Source: JAFDWR01 sp038216655 (lineage in GTDB: Bacteria; Armatimonadota; Fimbriimonadia; Fimbriimonadales; Fimbriimonadaceae). Taken from it: DNA of 64,000 nucleotides. The stretch spans positions 85,194 to 149,193 of the forward strand of contig JBBQPZ010000010.1 of NCBI GenBank assembly GCA_038216655.1, written 5' to 3'. This document shows, piece by piece, positions 52,772 through 62,004 of the stretch (its first letter is position 1; every line of letters starts with the position of its first letter). The notes under the pieces are model-generated. The model worked only from the letters and a program-made list of their open reading frames with translations. It was not told the origin of the DNA and searched no databases. The position numbers and the translations under genes are program-made.

Positions 52772-55367
52772 ACTCGCGCTTGCCTGATCCGACTTGGATT
52801 GGCTTGCTATCGCTTCCCGGCAGAATGACCGTTGCCGTGCAGTTGGGTGGAACGGTGATGGACAGGTGGAATCGCTTGCCGTCTTTCTTCCAACTCGACG
52901 CGATCTCACCGTAAGGCGACTCGTGCGTCGCCTTCGCCCAGGTGAGATCGCCCACCGGCTGCGGTCGGATGAAGAAGCGTCGGAATCCGGGCGATCCTTC
53001 ATCCAGCCCGATCCCCGCCAGCCACTGGATGAACCAGTTGCTCACGTCGCCGAACATGATGTGGTTGAGCGACGACTCGCCCTTCCAATCTTCCCAAAGG
53101 GTCGTTGCTCCCTGCTCGATCCACCAGCCCCACCCGGGCTGTTCCTTGCGTGCCACGATCTTGTAGGCGAGGTCGGTCCGACCGCCTTCCGAGAGCACCC
53201 GCAGAACGTTCTTCGCCCCGATGATGCCGGTGTCGATATGGCCCTGACGCTCGACATCGGCAACCAGAGCGTTGAAGACCCGCTCCTTACGATCTTCGGG
53301 CACGAGACCGTAGTAGAGCGCGGTCGAGAGCGCGCACTGGCTCCCATTCGAATAAACGCCCTTCGCCTCGTCCCAGTAGGCGTCGTTGAACGCCTTCTTG
53401 GTCGCCGCAGCCAAGTCCGTGTACTTTTCCACGTCGATCGAGTTGCCGAGGACCTTCGCGAGCTTGGCCACGATGGTGGCATCCAGGCAAAGGAAAGCCG
53501 TGGATGTGACTTGGCTCGGTGTCTCCGTCGACCAAGGGACCCAATCGCCAAGGCTATCAAACGGGACAACCCCGTCCTTGGTCAGCTTGGCGAGCCCATC
53601 GACATAGCGCTTCAAGTGCTCAAAGTGCTTCTCGACCATCGCCCGATCGCCACGATAGCGATACAGGTCGCCGACGACGATCGGGTAGGCGCTATCCCAG
53701 GCGGGATGCGAATTGCCCGATCCCCAGCCCCAGGTGGGGACGATGATGCTCGTTCGCCCGTCGGGGAATTGCGCGTCCTCAAGATCGTTCAGCCACTTCT
53801 CGTAAAGGGTTGTCGAATCGAAGTTCATCAGCCCGGCTTCGGCGGCAAGCTGGGCGTCTCCGGTCCAGCCGTTCTTCTCACGTTGTGGGCAGTCCGTGAA
53901 GATGTTCTGGGCGTTGCTTAGGTAGGCATAGCGTGTCGCATGCTGGATTTTGTTCAGCAGCTCATTCGAGCACGCGAACGAGCCGGCCGACTTCAGGTCG
54001 GTGTGGGCGAAACGACCGCGGAAGTTGTCCACGGTCGGGGTCCCGGGGAACCCGGTGACTTCCATGTAGCGGAACCCGCTGTACGAGAACACCTGTTCCC
54101 AGGTCTCGGAGCCTCCGCCACGACAGACATAGGTGTCGGTCTGGAACGGCTGGACCGGCTTGGTCTTCTCCATGAACGTCTCGATCTCGGAACGTTGGAT
54201 CATCCCGTCCTTGTTGAGCCGCTCGCTGTATCGCATTCGAACTGAGGTTCCTGCGGGGCCGGTCAGCTTGATCTGGGCGTGGCCAGAGAAGTTCTGGCCG
54301 AAGTCGACGATGAAGACCCCCGGCTTGGGTTCGTGAATTGCGAACGGCTTGATCGTCTCGCCGATGATCACCGGGGGACAAGGGCAGGCGGCAAGTTTGC
54401 CCTTGGGCGCGTCGAGTACCGTGGCCGGAGACCAATGCGACTCTTTGTATCCACTCTTGTCCCAGCCGGTCAGTTCCTTTCGAGCGTCGTAAGTCTCGCC
54501 CGTATAGATCCCGTCGGTAAGGATCGGACCGATCGAGGTCTTCCAAGTTGAGTCGCTGACCACCTGCTCGGCGGTGCCGTCTTTGTATTCGATCTTCAGC
54601 ACCGCGATCGCTCGCGGACGGCCTCTCCATGAAGCCTTTTCGAAGTGCCAGGTCGCGATGTCGTGGACGTCGTACCATCCGGTACCGAGCACCGCCCCCA
54701 GGCAGTTCTGGCCCAGCTTGAGTTGAGCGGTCACATCATGGGCGACGTAAAGGACCCGCTTGTCGAAGTTCGTGTAGCCTGGATCGCGCTCGACTCCTGG
54801 GGACACCGGGCCCCCGTTGAGGTGCAGCTCGGCATAACCGAGTCCACAGGCGAATAGCCGCGCCCGCTTGACCGGACCCTTCAGGTTGAACTCCTTGCGA
54901 AGGAACGGAGCCGGCCCTGGTTGGCCGTTCCCGATCCATTTGGCGTCTCCCCAGTCGCTTGGCTGAAGGAGGCCCATCTCCCATTTGCCGACCTGACTCC
55001 AACCCGAATCGCGCCCCTCGGCGTCCCAGGTCTGAACTTTCCAGAAGCACAATGCGTTGGGCGGAAGCGGCTTGCCTCGATAGACGATGCCAACGGAGTC
55101 AGGCGAATCGACCTTCCCGCTATCCCAAAGATCTCCAGTATCCGCCTTGATGCCTGCCTGGGAAGAAGCCACGATGACCCGGTAGGCCGATTGATGCCAA
55201 TTCGCCTCGGAAGTTTGGGTCTTCCAACTCAACCGTGGTGCGTCGCGGTCGACGTACGAAGGTTCGGGAAGGTTCTCGCATCGGAGGTTGATGGCCACGA
55301 ACCGGGGGCTCTCCGATCCCAAGATTCCCACCGCCAAAAGGGCAAGCGTCGCAAGGTGAACAAGCAT
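52752..55367 (-). CDS. Alpha-L-rhamnosidase, GH78, exported
   Basis: An 871-residue enzyme that removes terminal L-rhamnose from plant glycans or glycosides. MLVHLATLALLAVGILG is a signal peptide, which fixes the ATG at 55367. Beta domains (about 20-390) come before the (alpha/alpha)6 barrel. The catalytic cluster is complete: Asp and Glu of DCPQREK, Asp of GWTGDAQ eight residues on, and the distant Glu in GATTLWEDW near 760. The freed rhamnose can enter the rhaI-rhaB route at the start of the window. It lies 74 bp downstream of the broken GH52 gene on the same strand. Confidence 0.93.
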   Translation of the reverse strand: MLVHLATLALLAVGILGSESPRFVAINLRCENLPEPSYVDRDAPRLSWKTQTSEANWHQSAYRVIVASSQAGIKADTGDLWDSGKVDSPDSVGIVYRGKPLPPNALCFWKVQTWDAEGRDSGWSQVGKWEMGLLQPSDWGDAKWIGNGQPGPAPFLRKEFNLKGPVKRARLFACGLGYAELHLNGGPVSPGVERDPGYTNFDKRVLYVAHDVTAQLKLGQNCLGAVLGTGWYDVHDIATWHFEKASWRGRPRAIAVLKIEYKDGTAEQVVSDSTWKTSIGPILTDGIYTGETYDARKELTGWDKSGYKESHWSPATVLDAPKGKLAACPCPPVIIGETIKPFAIHEPKPGVFIVDFGQNFSGHAQIKLTGPAGTSVRMRYSERLNKDGMIQRSEIETFMEKTKPVQPFQTDTYVCRGGGSETWEQVFSYSGFRYMEVTGFPGTPTVDNFRGRFAHTDLKSAGSFACSNELLNKIQHATRYAYLSNAQNIFTDCPQREKNGWTGDAQLAAEAGLMNFDSTTLYEKWLNDLEDAQFPDGRTSIIVPTWGWGSGNSHPAWDSAYPIVVGDLYRYRGDRAMVEKHFEHLKRYVDGLAKLTKDGVVPFDSLGDWVPWSTETPSQVTSTAFLCLDATIVAKLAKVLGNSIDVEKYTDLAAATKKAFNDAYWDEAKGVYSNGSQCALSTALYYGLVPEDRKERVFNALVADVERQGHIDTGIIGAKNVLRVLSEGGRTDLAYKIVARKEQPGWGWWIEQGATTLWEDWKGESSLNHIMFGDVSNWFIQWLAGIGLDEGSPGFRRFFIRPQPVGDLTWAKATHESPYGEIASSWKKDGKRFHLSITVPPNCTATVILPGSDSKPIQVGSGKREFSAQLP

Positions 55368-55441
55368 CGGCCCAGAGTACCGGGCACGAACGGAGACAGG
55401 CCGCCCACAACAAGCGGCTCTTTGAGGGCGGCGGTCTTGCA

Positions 55442-57012
55442 TCACCGCCTCGTAGGTCCCTTCGTGGCTCGAAGGGTCGACGATCCTTGTGCCGGAAAAA
55501 TTGGCGTTCGAAGGCCCAAGTGATCGGCAATTGCCTCGATGGGTTCTCTGCAATTGCCTGCCAACCAGAGGATTGACGTGACTCCCCGAGGATAGTATCG
55601 ACTCCCTACCGCGCGCCCCTCGAGCATCTGATCGCTCCAGGCATAGAAGGCGTTCTCGCCACGAGTAAGCCATTCCGCATGAGCGGCATCCGCACATGTA
55701 TCCTTCGGAAAGCCGAGGATGGATTCCGAGACGAATTGGCAAAGATAGATCTTGCTGAGCCAGGAGTTCCGGCTTGAGGAACTGAGCCGCCAACCTCCGT
55801 CAGGAAACTTGCATATCTCGGGACTCAGCACGGCCTTGAGGTGGGATTGCAGGGTCAGGATGAGGGCACCAAACTCCCCGTTGGGACTGAGTGCGTCGTG
55901 GGCACCAGCCAAGTACGGATAGATTAGGCCCTCGATCGCCGGAATGATCCGCGCATGAATCCCTCCCCCAATCACCGCGGGCAGAATTCCATCCTTCGCG
56001 GAAGCGACCAGCGTCCGGCTCGCCCTTTGAGCCTGCGTCGCTGCCAACTCGGCCGCCGGTTGCTCGTCCAATCGGTGGAGCACTCGGTTCAACAACAGGT
56101 GAGCCGCCCAGGTCTTCACGGCTAGGTAGGTGTTGTTTCTTGCTTGCCCCAGTGACGCGTCCAGGCTGTCGTAGGTCGTGATTTCGGCGCCACCTTCGCA
56201 CCGACTGCTGTCCAATCCCATCACGCCGTTCCGCTTTTCTGGCTCAGGATGATCGCGCTGAACCAAGCTGTTGAGGCAGGCGATCAGGGTCTCACGCTTT
56301 CCCGTTAGCCAAGCGAGATCTGAGGTCTGCGAGTAGTACAGGGAGGCGCAGAGAACCCAGTTGACCAGCTCCTCACAGCTCATGAAGGAGAAGCACCCCC
56401 GTAGGCTCGCCTGCTCGTAGCCCGATCGGCCCTCGTTCCGTTCCGCCCCGGTGTATCCCAAGAAGACCTTGCGATCGGATGTACCGTGCGAATTATCCAG
56501 AGTCACCTCGCAAAGAATTGCCGGGGTGATCGCTTGCCGAAGCTCATCCGGATCGCAAAAATCGTGATCTGGAACGGACCTGACGGTCGAGATGACGCGG
56601 AAGGTGAGGTCGCCTGCCGACCAGACGTCGAGAGCGGCCCCAAACTCACGCGTGATGCACTCCTCGGGAAGGTGGAGACGCGATGTTGATGGTGAAAGTC
56701 GCTCCGTCCTTCGACATCGAAATCGAGGGCCGACTCCGAATCGAGCGCATCGAAAAAGGGCAGGGCCAAGTAATGGCCGGGAGCGTCCGGCTGTTCGCAG
56801 CCGACGTAGAACCTCTCGTCCGCTGGCCCGGAGAGTTCCATTCCGAGCCCCCCTTGAGAGCCCTTCGCCCCGAAAGTGAGGGTCGAGAAGGTACCGATGG
56901 GTGCGTGGTGAGCGTCGAAGAGTGGGCTCCGAGTGCCCAACGACGGACCTGCGGACGTCGCTGGATCATCCTGCGGGGCTCCTCTCCAGTTTTCCTTTGC
57001 CTCTAAAGCCAT
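55442..57012 (-). pseudogene. Broken GH52 beta-xylosidase
   Basis: Three pieces of one GH52 enzyme lie in order. N-terminus in one frame (57012 to about 56700): SPLFDAHHAPIG, GGLGMELSGPADERFYVG. Then, in another frame, REFGAALDVWSAGDLTFRVI and QAITPAILCEVTL (about 56660-56500), so a frameshift lies near 56660-56700. That frame runs on to FLGYTGAERNEG and jumps directly to GCFSFMSCEELVNWVLCAS, missing about 260 residues of the family, including the segment with the nucleophile Glu. The end (TTYDSLDASLGQARNN with the acid/base Asp, RYYPRGVTSILWL) is well kept. The gene cannot make an active enzyme. Confidence 0.85.
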
Positions 57013-57169
57013 CTTATCCAAATCTGGGCCAAGTCAAAAACGATTCCTACCCTCTTCTATTGAATACCCGTCGCGGGCTTCAGGAAACTGTCGCATTGCC
57101 GCAGGAGTCGCCGCCACATGGACTGCCCAGGGGGGAGACCTGCGTTCCGCAACGACCCTAAATGCAGCC

Positions 57170-57379
57170 TTACTTGCTATGATCTGCCGCGGCTTTTGCG
57201 GCACCCTTTCGGGCCGCTTCCTCTCCGGCATTTACGGACTTCATATAGTCCGCAGGTGGGGGGCCGCCCGCGAAGGCCTTCTTTTCCGCCGCCGTTGATG
57301 TCGGGGTGTCGGAAGAACAACCGGCCAAACAAAGCACCGTCGGCAGAATGAGAAGGAAGATTGAGAGTGTTTTCTTCAT
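57170..57379 (-). CDS. Small lipoprotein
   Basis: A 69-residue protein: MKKTLSIFLLILPTVLCLAGC is a lipoprotein signal (lipobox LAGC), then SSDTPTSTAAEKKAFAGGPP and an Ala/Lys-rich helical tail. The ATG at 57379 is the start that gives the signal. The KKAFAGGPP stretch resembles KKVFKDGPM of the 53-residue lipoprotein at 28633. Such small lipoproteins are often found beside pilin-like genes in this kind of genome, and here a pilin-like 3' remnant lies 65 bp upstream. Function unknown. Confidence 0.65.
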   Translation of the reverse strand: MKKTLSIFLLILPTVLCLAGCSSDTPTSTAAEKKAFAGGPPPADYMKSVNAGEEAARKGAAKAAADHSK

Positions 57380-57444
57380 TGTTTCGTTTAGATCGTTGAC
57401 CCGCCCAGCACCTCGCGATGCCAGGCGGATCTGCCATGGGGCCC

Positions 57445-57790
57445 TTATCGGAGGGCGTCCCACTTATTGAGTTGAGGCGAGGTGACTTGGTTCGGGTTCG
57501 TCTGAACCGGCTTCATCGCCTTGGCGTGGCCATCGCAGAACACGAAGATTCCAACTCCGTTGAATTTCGTCGAGACGGCGCCGTTCTCGTTCTCGTTGAA
57601 TCCGACGCCGCCGGTGTGAGCCCTGCCGTTGCTGTACGGGGGGATCGTTGGCGAACCGTCCGGAATCGAGTTCGGTGACCACTCCTGCTGGTCGTTGAAG
57701 ACGGTGAACGGACCGAACGCCGAGTAGGTTCCGCCAGCACCACCACAGCATGAACCGCCATGGGTTGCCTGGTAGTCTCGTTGGTGAGAA
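57445..57790 (-). pseudogene. 3' remnant of a pilin-like (DGHAK) protein gene
   Basis: One minus-strand frame reads DYQATHGGSCCGGAGGTYS, then FGPFTVFND, GGVGFNENENGAV, and ends FVFCDGHAKAM ... LNKWDALR, the characteristic C-terminus of the pilin-like family also seen at 15968-16777. No pilin leader or upstream part is present; the frame runs out near 57790 where a TolC-type 5' fragment begins in another frame. The left end (stop at 57445) is complete. The right border is approximate. Confidence 0.75.
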
Positions 57791-58064
57791 GGTTGCGTGT
57801 GGTGCCGGACACCGTCTGGCTCGCCTTGGACTCGTCAAATTCCAGACTTATCTTCGGGTACAGGCTGGCCTCGGCCTGGCGAAGGCGTTGAATGGCAGCC
57901 TCTCGCTGGGACTGCGCCGCACCGAGGTCCGGATGAATTCGGAGCGCCGCCGAGATCGCCTCTTGCAGGGAGAGCGGCTTAGTGGTTTGCAGATCTTGGG
58001 CGACCGTCGCATTCGATCCCAGCGCCATGGTCGCCAATGCGATCAGTACAAGAATTCTTCTCAT
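57790..58064 (-). pseudogene. 5' remnant of a TolC-family outer membrane protein gene
   Basis: The ATG at 58064 starts a good signal peptide (MRRILVLIALATMALG) and the usual TolC-family opening LSLQEAISAALRIHPDLGAA, then EAAIQRLRQAEASLYPKISL. After about 90 residues the match ends and the frame continues as Arg/Ser-rich nonsense through the pilin-like remnant. About 80 percent of an efflux outer membrane protein is missing. The border is approximate. Confidence 0.75.
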
Positions 58065-58472
58065 ACCTCAGTCTGCGTAAGGCATCTGAAGATCGGTCTT
58101 GGCAGGTCTTGCGGCCTATCTACTGCTCTATGCCTGCGGCAGTGAGAAGTTGACACGGCCGCCCTGGCCGACGGTGCGGTCGAGCCTAATCGGCGGTTCG
58201 CTTGGATGTTGTCGCAATCACATCTCATGCCGGGCTCGAAGAAATCTCCGATGTGGCATAGCGCGCAAGTTATTCACGCAATACAATTTGCAAAGTGTAA
58301 CTTGCTCCCGTTCAAAGGTCGGGCAGCGCCATGGTCATGGATCGAGTTGGATTTCCTGCAAAGAGGCGATCCTTGCGTGTTTGGCCATCGCCTGATCGGT
58401 GAACCGGAACGACTTTGGTCACGAGGTCGCGACGAAGTCAAGCCAGGTTGCCGACGGTTGAGGTTGCCGTGT
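58065..58472. other. Gap without a recognisable gene
   Basis: This 408-bp gap between the TolC remnant and the GH84 gene holds no frame I can support. Around 58260-58310 it is AT-richer than its surroundings, with TTTGCAAATTGTATTGCG on the minus strand, which could be an old promoter. A minus-strand tail reading RLDRTVGQGGRVNFSLPQ before a stop at about 58136 may be the end of another lost gene, but I do not recognise it. Confidence 0.4.
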
Positions 58473-59849
58473 TCAACCGCCCGTGACGCCGAACCGCTCG
58501 CGCACCCCTTGCTTGAGAGCGTCCAATTCACGTCTGAGGGTCGCCTTCTCGCCAAGCATGGCTCGCGGGTACAGCCTTTCCAGGCCCGAGAAGACCTGTT
58601 CGACTCGTGAAACCAAAGCCATTGCCTCTGCCGCCGATTTCATTGATCGCAGGTCCTCCAGGGGCCAATTGTATTGCGACCCCTCCATGCCACGCACGAG
58701 GGGCCCGGGAAATAGCTTCACAAGTTCGAGGAGAAGTTGTCGCTGTTCCGACGTTCTGCCAAGCAACATGACCGCTTGGCCGATTGAGCGCGCGGGGTCA
58801 TAGGCATAGGGGTTGTAGGCGTAGTCCGCGCAGGTCAATAACGGCAAGGTGTTTAGCGTGGTTTCGCGAGCCATCGGGTTCGACATATAGCCGTCAATGA
58901 CATCGCACAGGTCCTTATCTCGCCCCACAACCGGCCCAAGGTGGAGGGCGGGATTGCGGTCGTTCACCGGGAAGTTGTCCCAAAGCACGAGCCGATGCTT
59001 GACGATGCTCTTATATGTGTCCGCCGCCTTTCGAGTCACCTTGGCCGTGTACACGGCGTCGCCGGTCCAGAACACGTACACGTCGGGGTGCAGGTCCTTG
59101 GCGAGCGACTCCAGGTAAGGCCGATGGTCGGGTGCTGTGCCATCGCCCCAATAGCAGGTCGGGCAGAACACCATCTGCGCCTTTGGGTCCTTCTCGCGCA
59201 ACTTACTGAAGAGGCGGTTGACGAGCTTTGCGTGGTTGGCCCCACTGTAGTTGATTCCCGCCCGGTCCACCGCTATGTCGTCGAGCGACACGCTGAACCA
59301 CTGCACACCCAAGCTCTGCATCCAGGAATAGTGTTGCCAGAGGTCGGGAAAGTCCTTCTCGCTGTTGAAGTCAAACGGGCGCTTCGTCCCGAGCTGCGGG
59401 TGAATCGCGAAGCAGAACTCGATGTGGCGCTTCTGGCATTCCCTGACGACCTTCTCGAATCCCCTCTTCTTGCCTTCCGGGATCGGCTCCCACCAGTTGT
59501 TGATCCACTTCTCCGGGTCGGTGAACATCGACACGTAGCAGTTCATCAAGAAGTTCATCCGTCCCTTGACGAGGGTCGGAATGGTCTCCATGTACTGCTC
59601 GGGCGTCCAGCCCCAGCCCTTGGTGCCCCGGATGAGGAACTGCTTCTTCGGAGCGCCCTTGCCAAATGGCTGCGGAAACGCGGTCTTCTTGTCCGGCAGC
59701 CTATCGGGCAAAAACTGCCCCGCGCGGCAGGATTCCTGCGTGAGCGCGCGAGGCGGCTGGGAGGCGAAGGCGTGCGGAGCCCGAAAGGACCCGTTAGGTA
59801 TGAGTGCGCTGGTTAGGGCTACGGCAGCGAACAGCATGAGTATAAACAT
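58473..59849 (-). CDS. Exported GH84-type beta-N-acetylglucosaminidase
   Basis: A 458-residue protein with a signal peptide (MFILMLFAAVALTSALI) and a GH84 (NAGidase) TIM barrel. Landmarks: IRGTKGWGWTPEQY near 73, NFLMNCYVSMFTDPEKW near 97, CFAIHPQLG near 145, the catalytic double Asp in FSVSLDDIAVD near 193, FCPTCYWGDG near 228, VFWTGDAVYT near 263 and WDNFPVNDRNPALHLGPV near 293. AAAGGAG seven bases ahead of 59849 settles the start. It is likely to trim N-acetylglucosamine from extracellular glycans or murein. No further domain is attached. Confidence 0.85.
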   Translation of the reverse strand: MFILMLFAAVALTSALIPNGSFRAPHAFASQPPRALTQESCRAGQFLPDRLPDKKTAFPQPFGKGAPKKQFLIRGTKGWGWTPEQYMETIPTLVKGRMNFLMNCYVSMFTDPEKWINNWWEPIPEGKKRGFEKVVRECQKRHIEFCFAIHPQLGTKRPFDFNSEKDFPDLWQHYSWMQSLGVQWFSVSLDDIAVDRAGINYSGANHAKLVNRLFSKLREKDPKAQMVFCPTCYWGDGTAPDHRPYLESLAKDLHPDVYVFWTGDAVYTAKVTRKAADTYKSIVKHRLVLWDNFPVNDRNPALHLGPVVGRDKDLCDVIDGYMSNPMARETTLNTLPLLTCADYAYNPYAYDPARSIGQAVMLLGRTSEQRQLLLELVKLFPGPLVRGMEGSQYNWPLEDLRSMKSAAEAMALVSRVEQVFSGLERLYPRAMLGEKATLRRELDALKQGVRERFGVTGG

Positions 59850-60116
59850 GATACTCCTTTCTATTTCGTCGCCTGGACCATGCTGATGGGAGAAGAAGAA
59901 CGCAAGCGCGCCAAGCTGCAGCAAACCCGGCGTAAGCGCTTTGATCTGGCCATTCCGCTCTGGCCAACTTCGAAGCACCGAAGCTAACAATGGCTATAGG
60001 CGAGGCGTCCGGGTACCTCGCCAAAGCGCGGGCTCTCTTGACAAGAGTAGGAGTCGGTGTCGTAACCGTGCTCGGATACGAGTCCGGGCCCTCTGGGATA
60101 AGAACCCAAAAGGGTG

Positions 60117-60192
60117 TGGCTGCCGCAATAGGACTCGAACCTATGACCCGCTGATTAACAGTCAGCTGCTCTACCAACTGAGCTATGCGGCA
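60117..60192 (-). tRNA. tRNA-Asn (GTT)
   Basis: The minus strand folds as a full cloverleaf: acceptor TGCCGCA/TGCGGCA, D-loop AGCTCAGTTGGTAGAGC, anticodon arm CTGACTGTTAATCAG with anticodon GTT, T-arm with GGTTCGAGTCC, discriminator G and an encoded CCA (60119-60117). A 267-bp stretch between it and the GH84 gene shows no other gene. Confidence 0.96.
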
Positions 60193-60310
60193 GTAGAACG
60201 TAGATGATACCCATCGGTTCACCAGGGTTCAACCCTTAGGGCGAAAGACGTGGCGAACCGTGATGTACACTCCCCTTATCGGGCGCAATGGCGCTCCCGA
60301 AAAGGATTCG

Positions 60311-61252
60311 ATGTCGAATTTGCACTACCTAGAATTTCTCAGCGCGACCGAAGCCGCTGCCCTTGCGTGCTCCCGATGGGTCGGGAAGGGTGATCGGCAT
60401 AACGCCGACCAGGCTGCCTGCAACGGCATGCGCAGCGTCCTGAACGGGCTCGACATGTGCGGCACGATCTGCATCGGCGAGGGCGAGCGCGACGAAGCGC
60501 CGATGCTCTTCATTGGCGAGACACTCGGCAGTGGGGACGGACCCGTCATCAAGATCGCGGTGGATCCGCTGGAAGGCACCAACCTTTGTGCGAACGGGAC
60601 GCCGAACGCGATCGCGGTTCTGGCCGCCGCCGAAGACGGCAAGGGCTTCCTGATGGCCGCGCCGGACTGCTACATGGAGAAGCTCGTCGTCGGCGCGGAA
60701 TGCCGTGGCGTGGTCGATATCACCCTCCCGCCACGAGTGAATGTCCGATTGATGTCCAAAGCGACCGGAAAGGATATCGACGAAATCACCATCGGCGTGC
60801 TCGACCGCCCGCGGCACGAGAAGCTGATCGCCGAGATCCGCGAGGCCGGTGCCCGCGTCATGCTCATTGCCGATGGCGATATCACCGTCGCGATCGCCGC
60901 GCTCGACCCGGAAGCCGGCGTCGATGCCCTGATGGGCATGGGAGGCGCGCCGGAAGGCGTGATCACCGCCGCCGCCGTGCAGTGCTACCGCGGCGAGATG
61001 CAGGCTCGGCTCTCCTTCCCTCGCGAAGGTCAGCGCGAGCGGGCGGAGAAGATGGTCGAGGGTTCGCTTGATCGGGTGTTCCACACCGAGGACCTCGCCA
61101 AGGGCAATGTGATGTTCGCGGCAACCGGGGTCACCACGGGCGACCTGCTCAAGGGTGTCCGGTTCCGGCGTGGATACTCGCTGACCGACTCGATCGTGAT
61201 GGACTCCGAAACGCGCACGATCCGTCGGATCGAGACCTCGCACATCGATTAG
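60311..61252 (+). CDS. glpX: Class II fructose-1,6-bisphosphatase (GlpX)
   Basis: A 313-residue gluconeogenic phosphatase making fructose-6-phosphate. Motifs: GTICIGEGERDEAPMLFIGE near residue 52 (metal and phosphate binding), KIAVDPLEGTNLC near 80 (the DPLEGT metal site), and IADGDITVAIAAL near 190, MGMGGAPEGVITAAA near 215. The ATG at 60311 has AAAGG six bases ahead and starts at the usual family N-terminus; an ATG 51 bases upstream adds only unrelated residues. The next gene follows nine bases later. Confidence 0.94.
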   Translation: MSNLHYLEFLSATEAAALACSRWVGKGDRHNADQAACNGMRSVLNGLDMCGTICIGEGERDEAPMLFIGETLGSGDGPVIKIAVDPLEGTNLCANGTPNAIAVLAAAEDGKGFLMAAPDCYMEKLVVGAECRGVVDITLPPRVNVRLMSKATGKDIDEITIGVLDRPRHEKLIAEIREAGARVMLIADGDITVAIAALDPEAGVDALMGMGGAPEGVITAAAVQCYRGEMQARLSFPREGQRERAEKMVEGSLDRVFHTEDLAKGNVMFAATGVTTGDLLKGVRFRRGYSLTDSIVMDSETRTIRRIETSHID

Positions 61253-61261
61253 ACTGTCGGG

Positions 61262-61726
61262 GTGCCCGGCATCACGATTCGCCTCGCCGACCTTACCGCT
61301 CCCGAGGACCGGGCGGCGATCTGCCGCCTGACTCGCGAGTACTCCGCGACGGTGTTCAACGACGGCTCGTTCCTATCGGACGAGGTCCTCGCACGCCTGC
61401 CCGATGCGATGCTCGCCCACGGCGGGATTCGGACCTTCATGGCGTTCGATGACTCAGGCTCGGCGGTGGGTTTGGCCACCTGCATCACCAGCTTCAGCAC
61501 CTTCGCGGCGGCCCCGGTTTTGAACATCCACGACCTCTGCGTGACGGAGACCCAACGGGGGCAGGGTGTCGGAGCGTTGCTACTTGAGGCGGTCGAAGCG
61601 GCGGCGCGGGAGCAGGGCTATGCGAAGGTCACGCTCGAAGTCGTCCACGACAACCCCGCGCGCCGGCTCTACGCCCGAGCGGGGCTGGTCGAGGACGCGA
61701 TCTTCTGCGTGAAGATGCTCAAGTAG
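61262..61726 (+). CDS. GNAT family acetyltransferase
   Basis: A 154-residue GNAT-fold protein, probably N-acetylating an amine with acetyl-CoA. The acetyl-CoA loop is RGQGVGALLLEAVE near residue 102, preceded by the beta-strand NIHDLCV and followed by KVTLEVVHDNPARRLYARAGL, the usual motif B. The GTG at 61262 starts nine bases after the glpX stop, so it is probably cotranscribed with glpX. Substrate unknown. Confidence 0.85.
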   Translation: MPGITIRLADLTAPEDRAAICRLTREYSATVFNDGSFLSDEVLARLPDAMLAHGGIRTFMAFDDSGSAVGLATCITSFSTFAAAPVLNIHDLCVTETQRGQGVGALLLEAVEAAAREQGYAKVTLEVVHDNPARRLYARAGLVEDAIFCVKMLK

Positions 61727-61782
61727 CTTCTGGCTCACAGCGTCCCGCAGTTCGCGCCCGTTGACAGCCACCTTTTAGGAGA

Positions 61783-61897
61783 GCACGGGCCTGGCCGTGC
61801 TTTGAATTAGGCGGCCTTACGCCTCACGTGACGCTTGGTCCGAACGGAACGTGACGCTCGCAGACTCGCAGCAAACAAAGCACGGCCAGGGCCATGC
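61783..61897. repeat. Large inverted repeat with internal direct repeats
   Basis: GCACGGGCCTGGCCGTGCTTTG (61783-61804) matches the reverse complement of 61876-61897 at 19 of 22 positions. The 71-base middle has two ACGTGACGCT direct repeats and GGCGGCCTTACGCC. Each arm also contains CACGG...CCGTG. It may be the remains of a small mobile element or a structured RNA; no protein is encoded. Confidence 0.6.
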
Positions 61898-61941
61898 ACT
61901 CCGAAAAGTGAGAGCACGGTCCTGTATTCCCGAATTTTCTC

Positions 61942-62000
61942 AGGTTGCAAACTCACTCGTTCAGAGTCAACTCTCACATTCTCACTCTCACTTTTCTCCA
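61942..62000. repeat. Dispersed ACTC-rich repeat
   Basis: CAGAGTCAACTCTCAC then TTCTCACTCTCAC, closely matching 37211-37265 and related to 11731-11778 and 28261-28273. It ends just before the stop codon of the AAA ATPase gene. Confidence 0.65.
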
Positions 62001-62004
62001 CACA

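Noticed and set aside
55368..55793. 142-residue N-terminal extension of the rhamnosidase frame
   Set aside because: It overlaps the conserved end of the GH52 remnant in another frame; the signal peptide at 55367 marks the true start.
59878..59985. Short plus-strand frame, Lys/Arg/Gln-rich, about 34 codons
   Set aside because: No ribosome site, no signal, and it overlaps the upstream region of the GH84 gene; probably chance.
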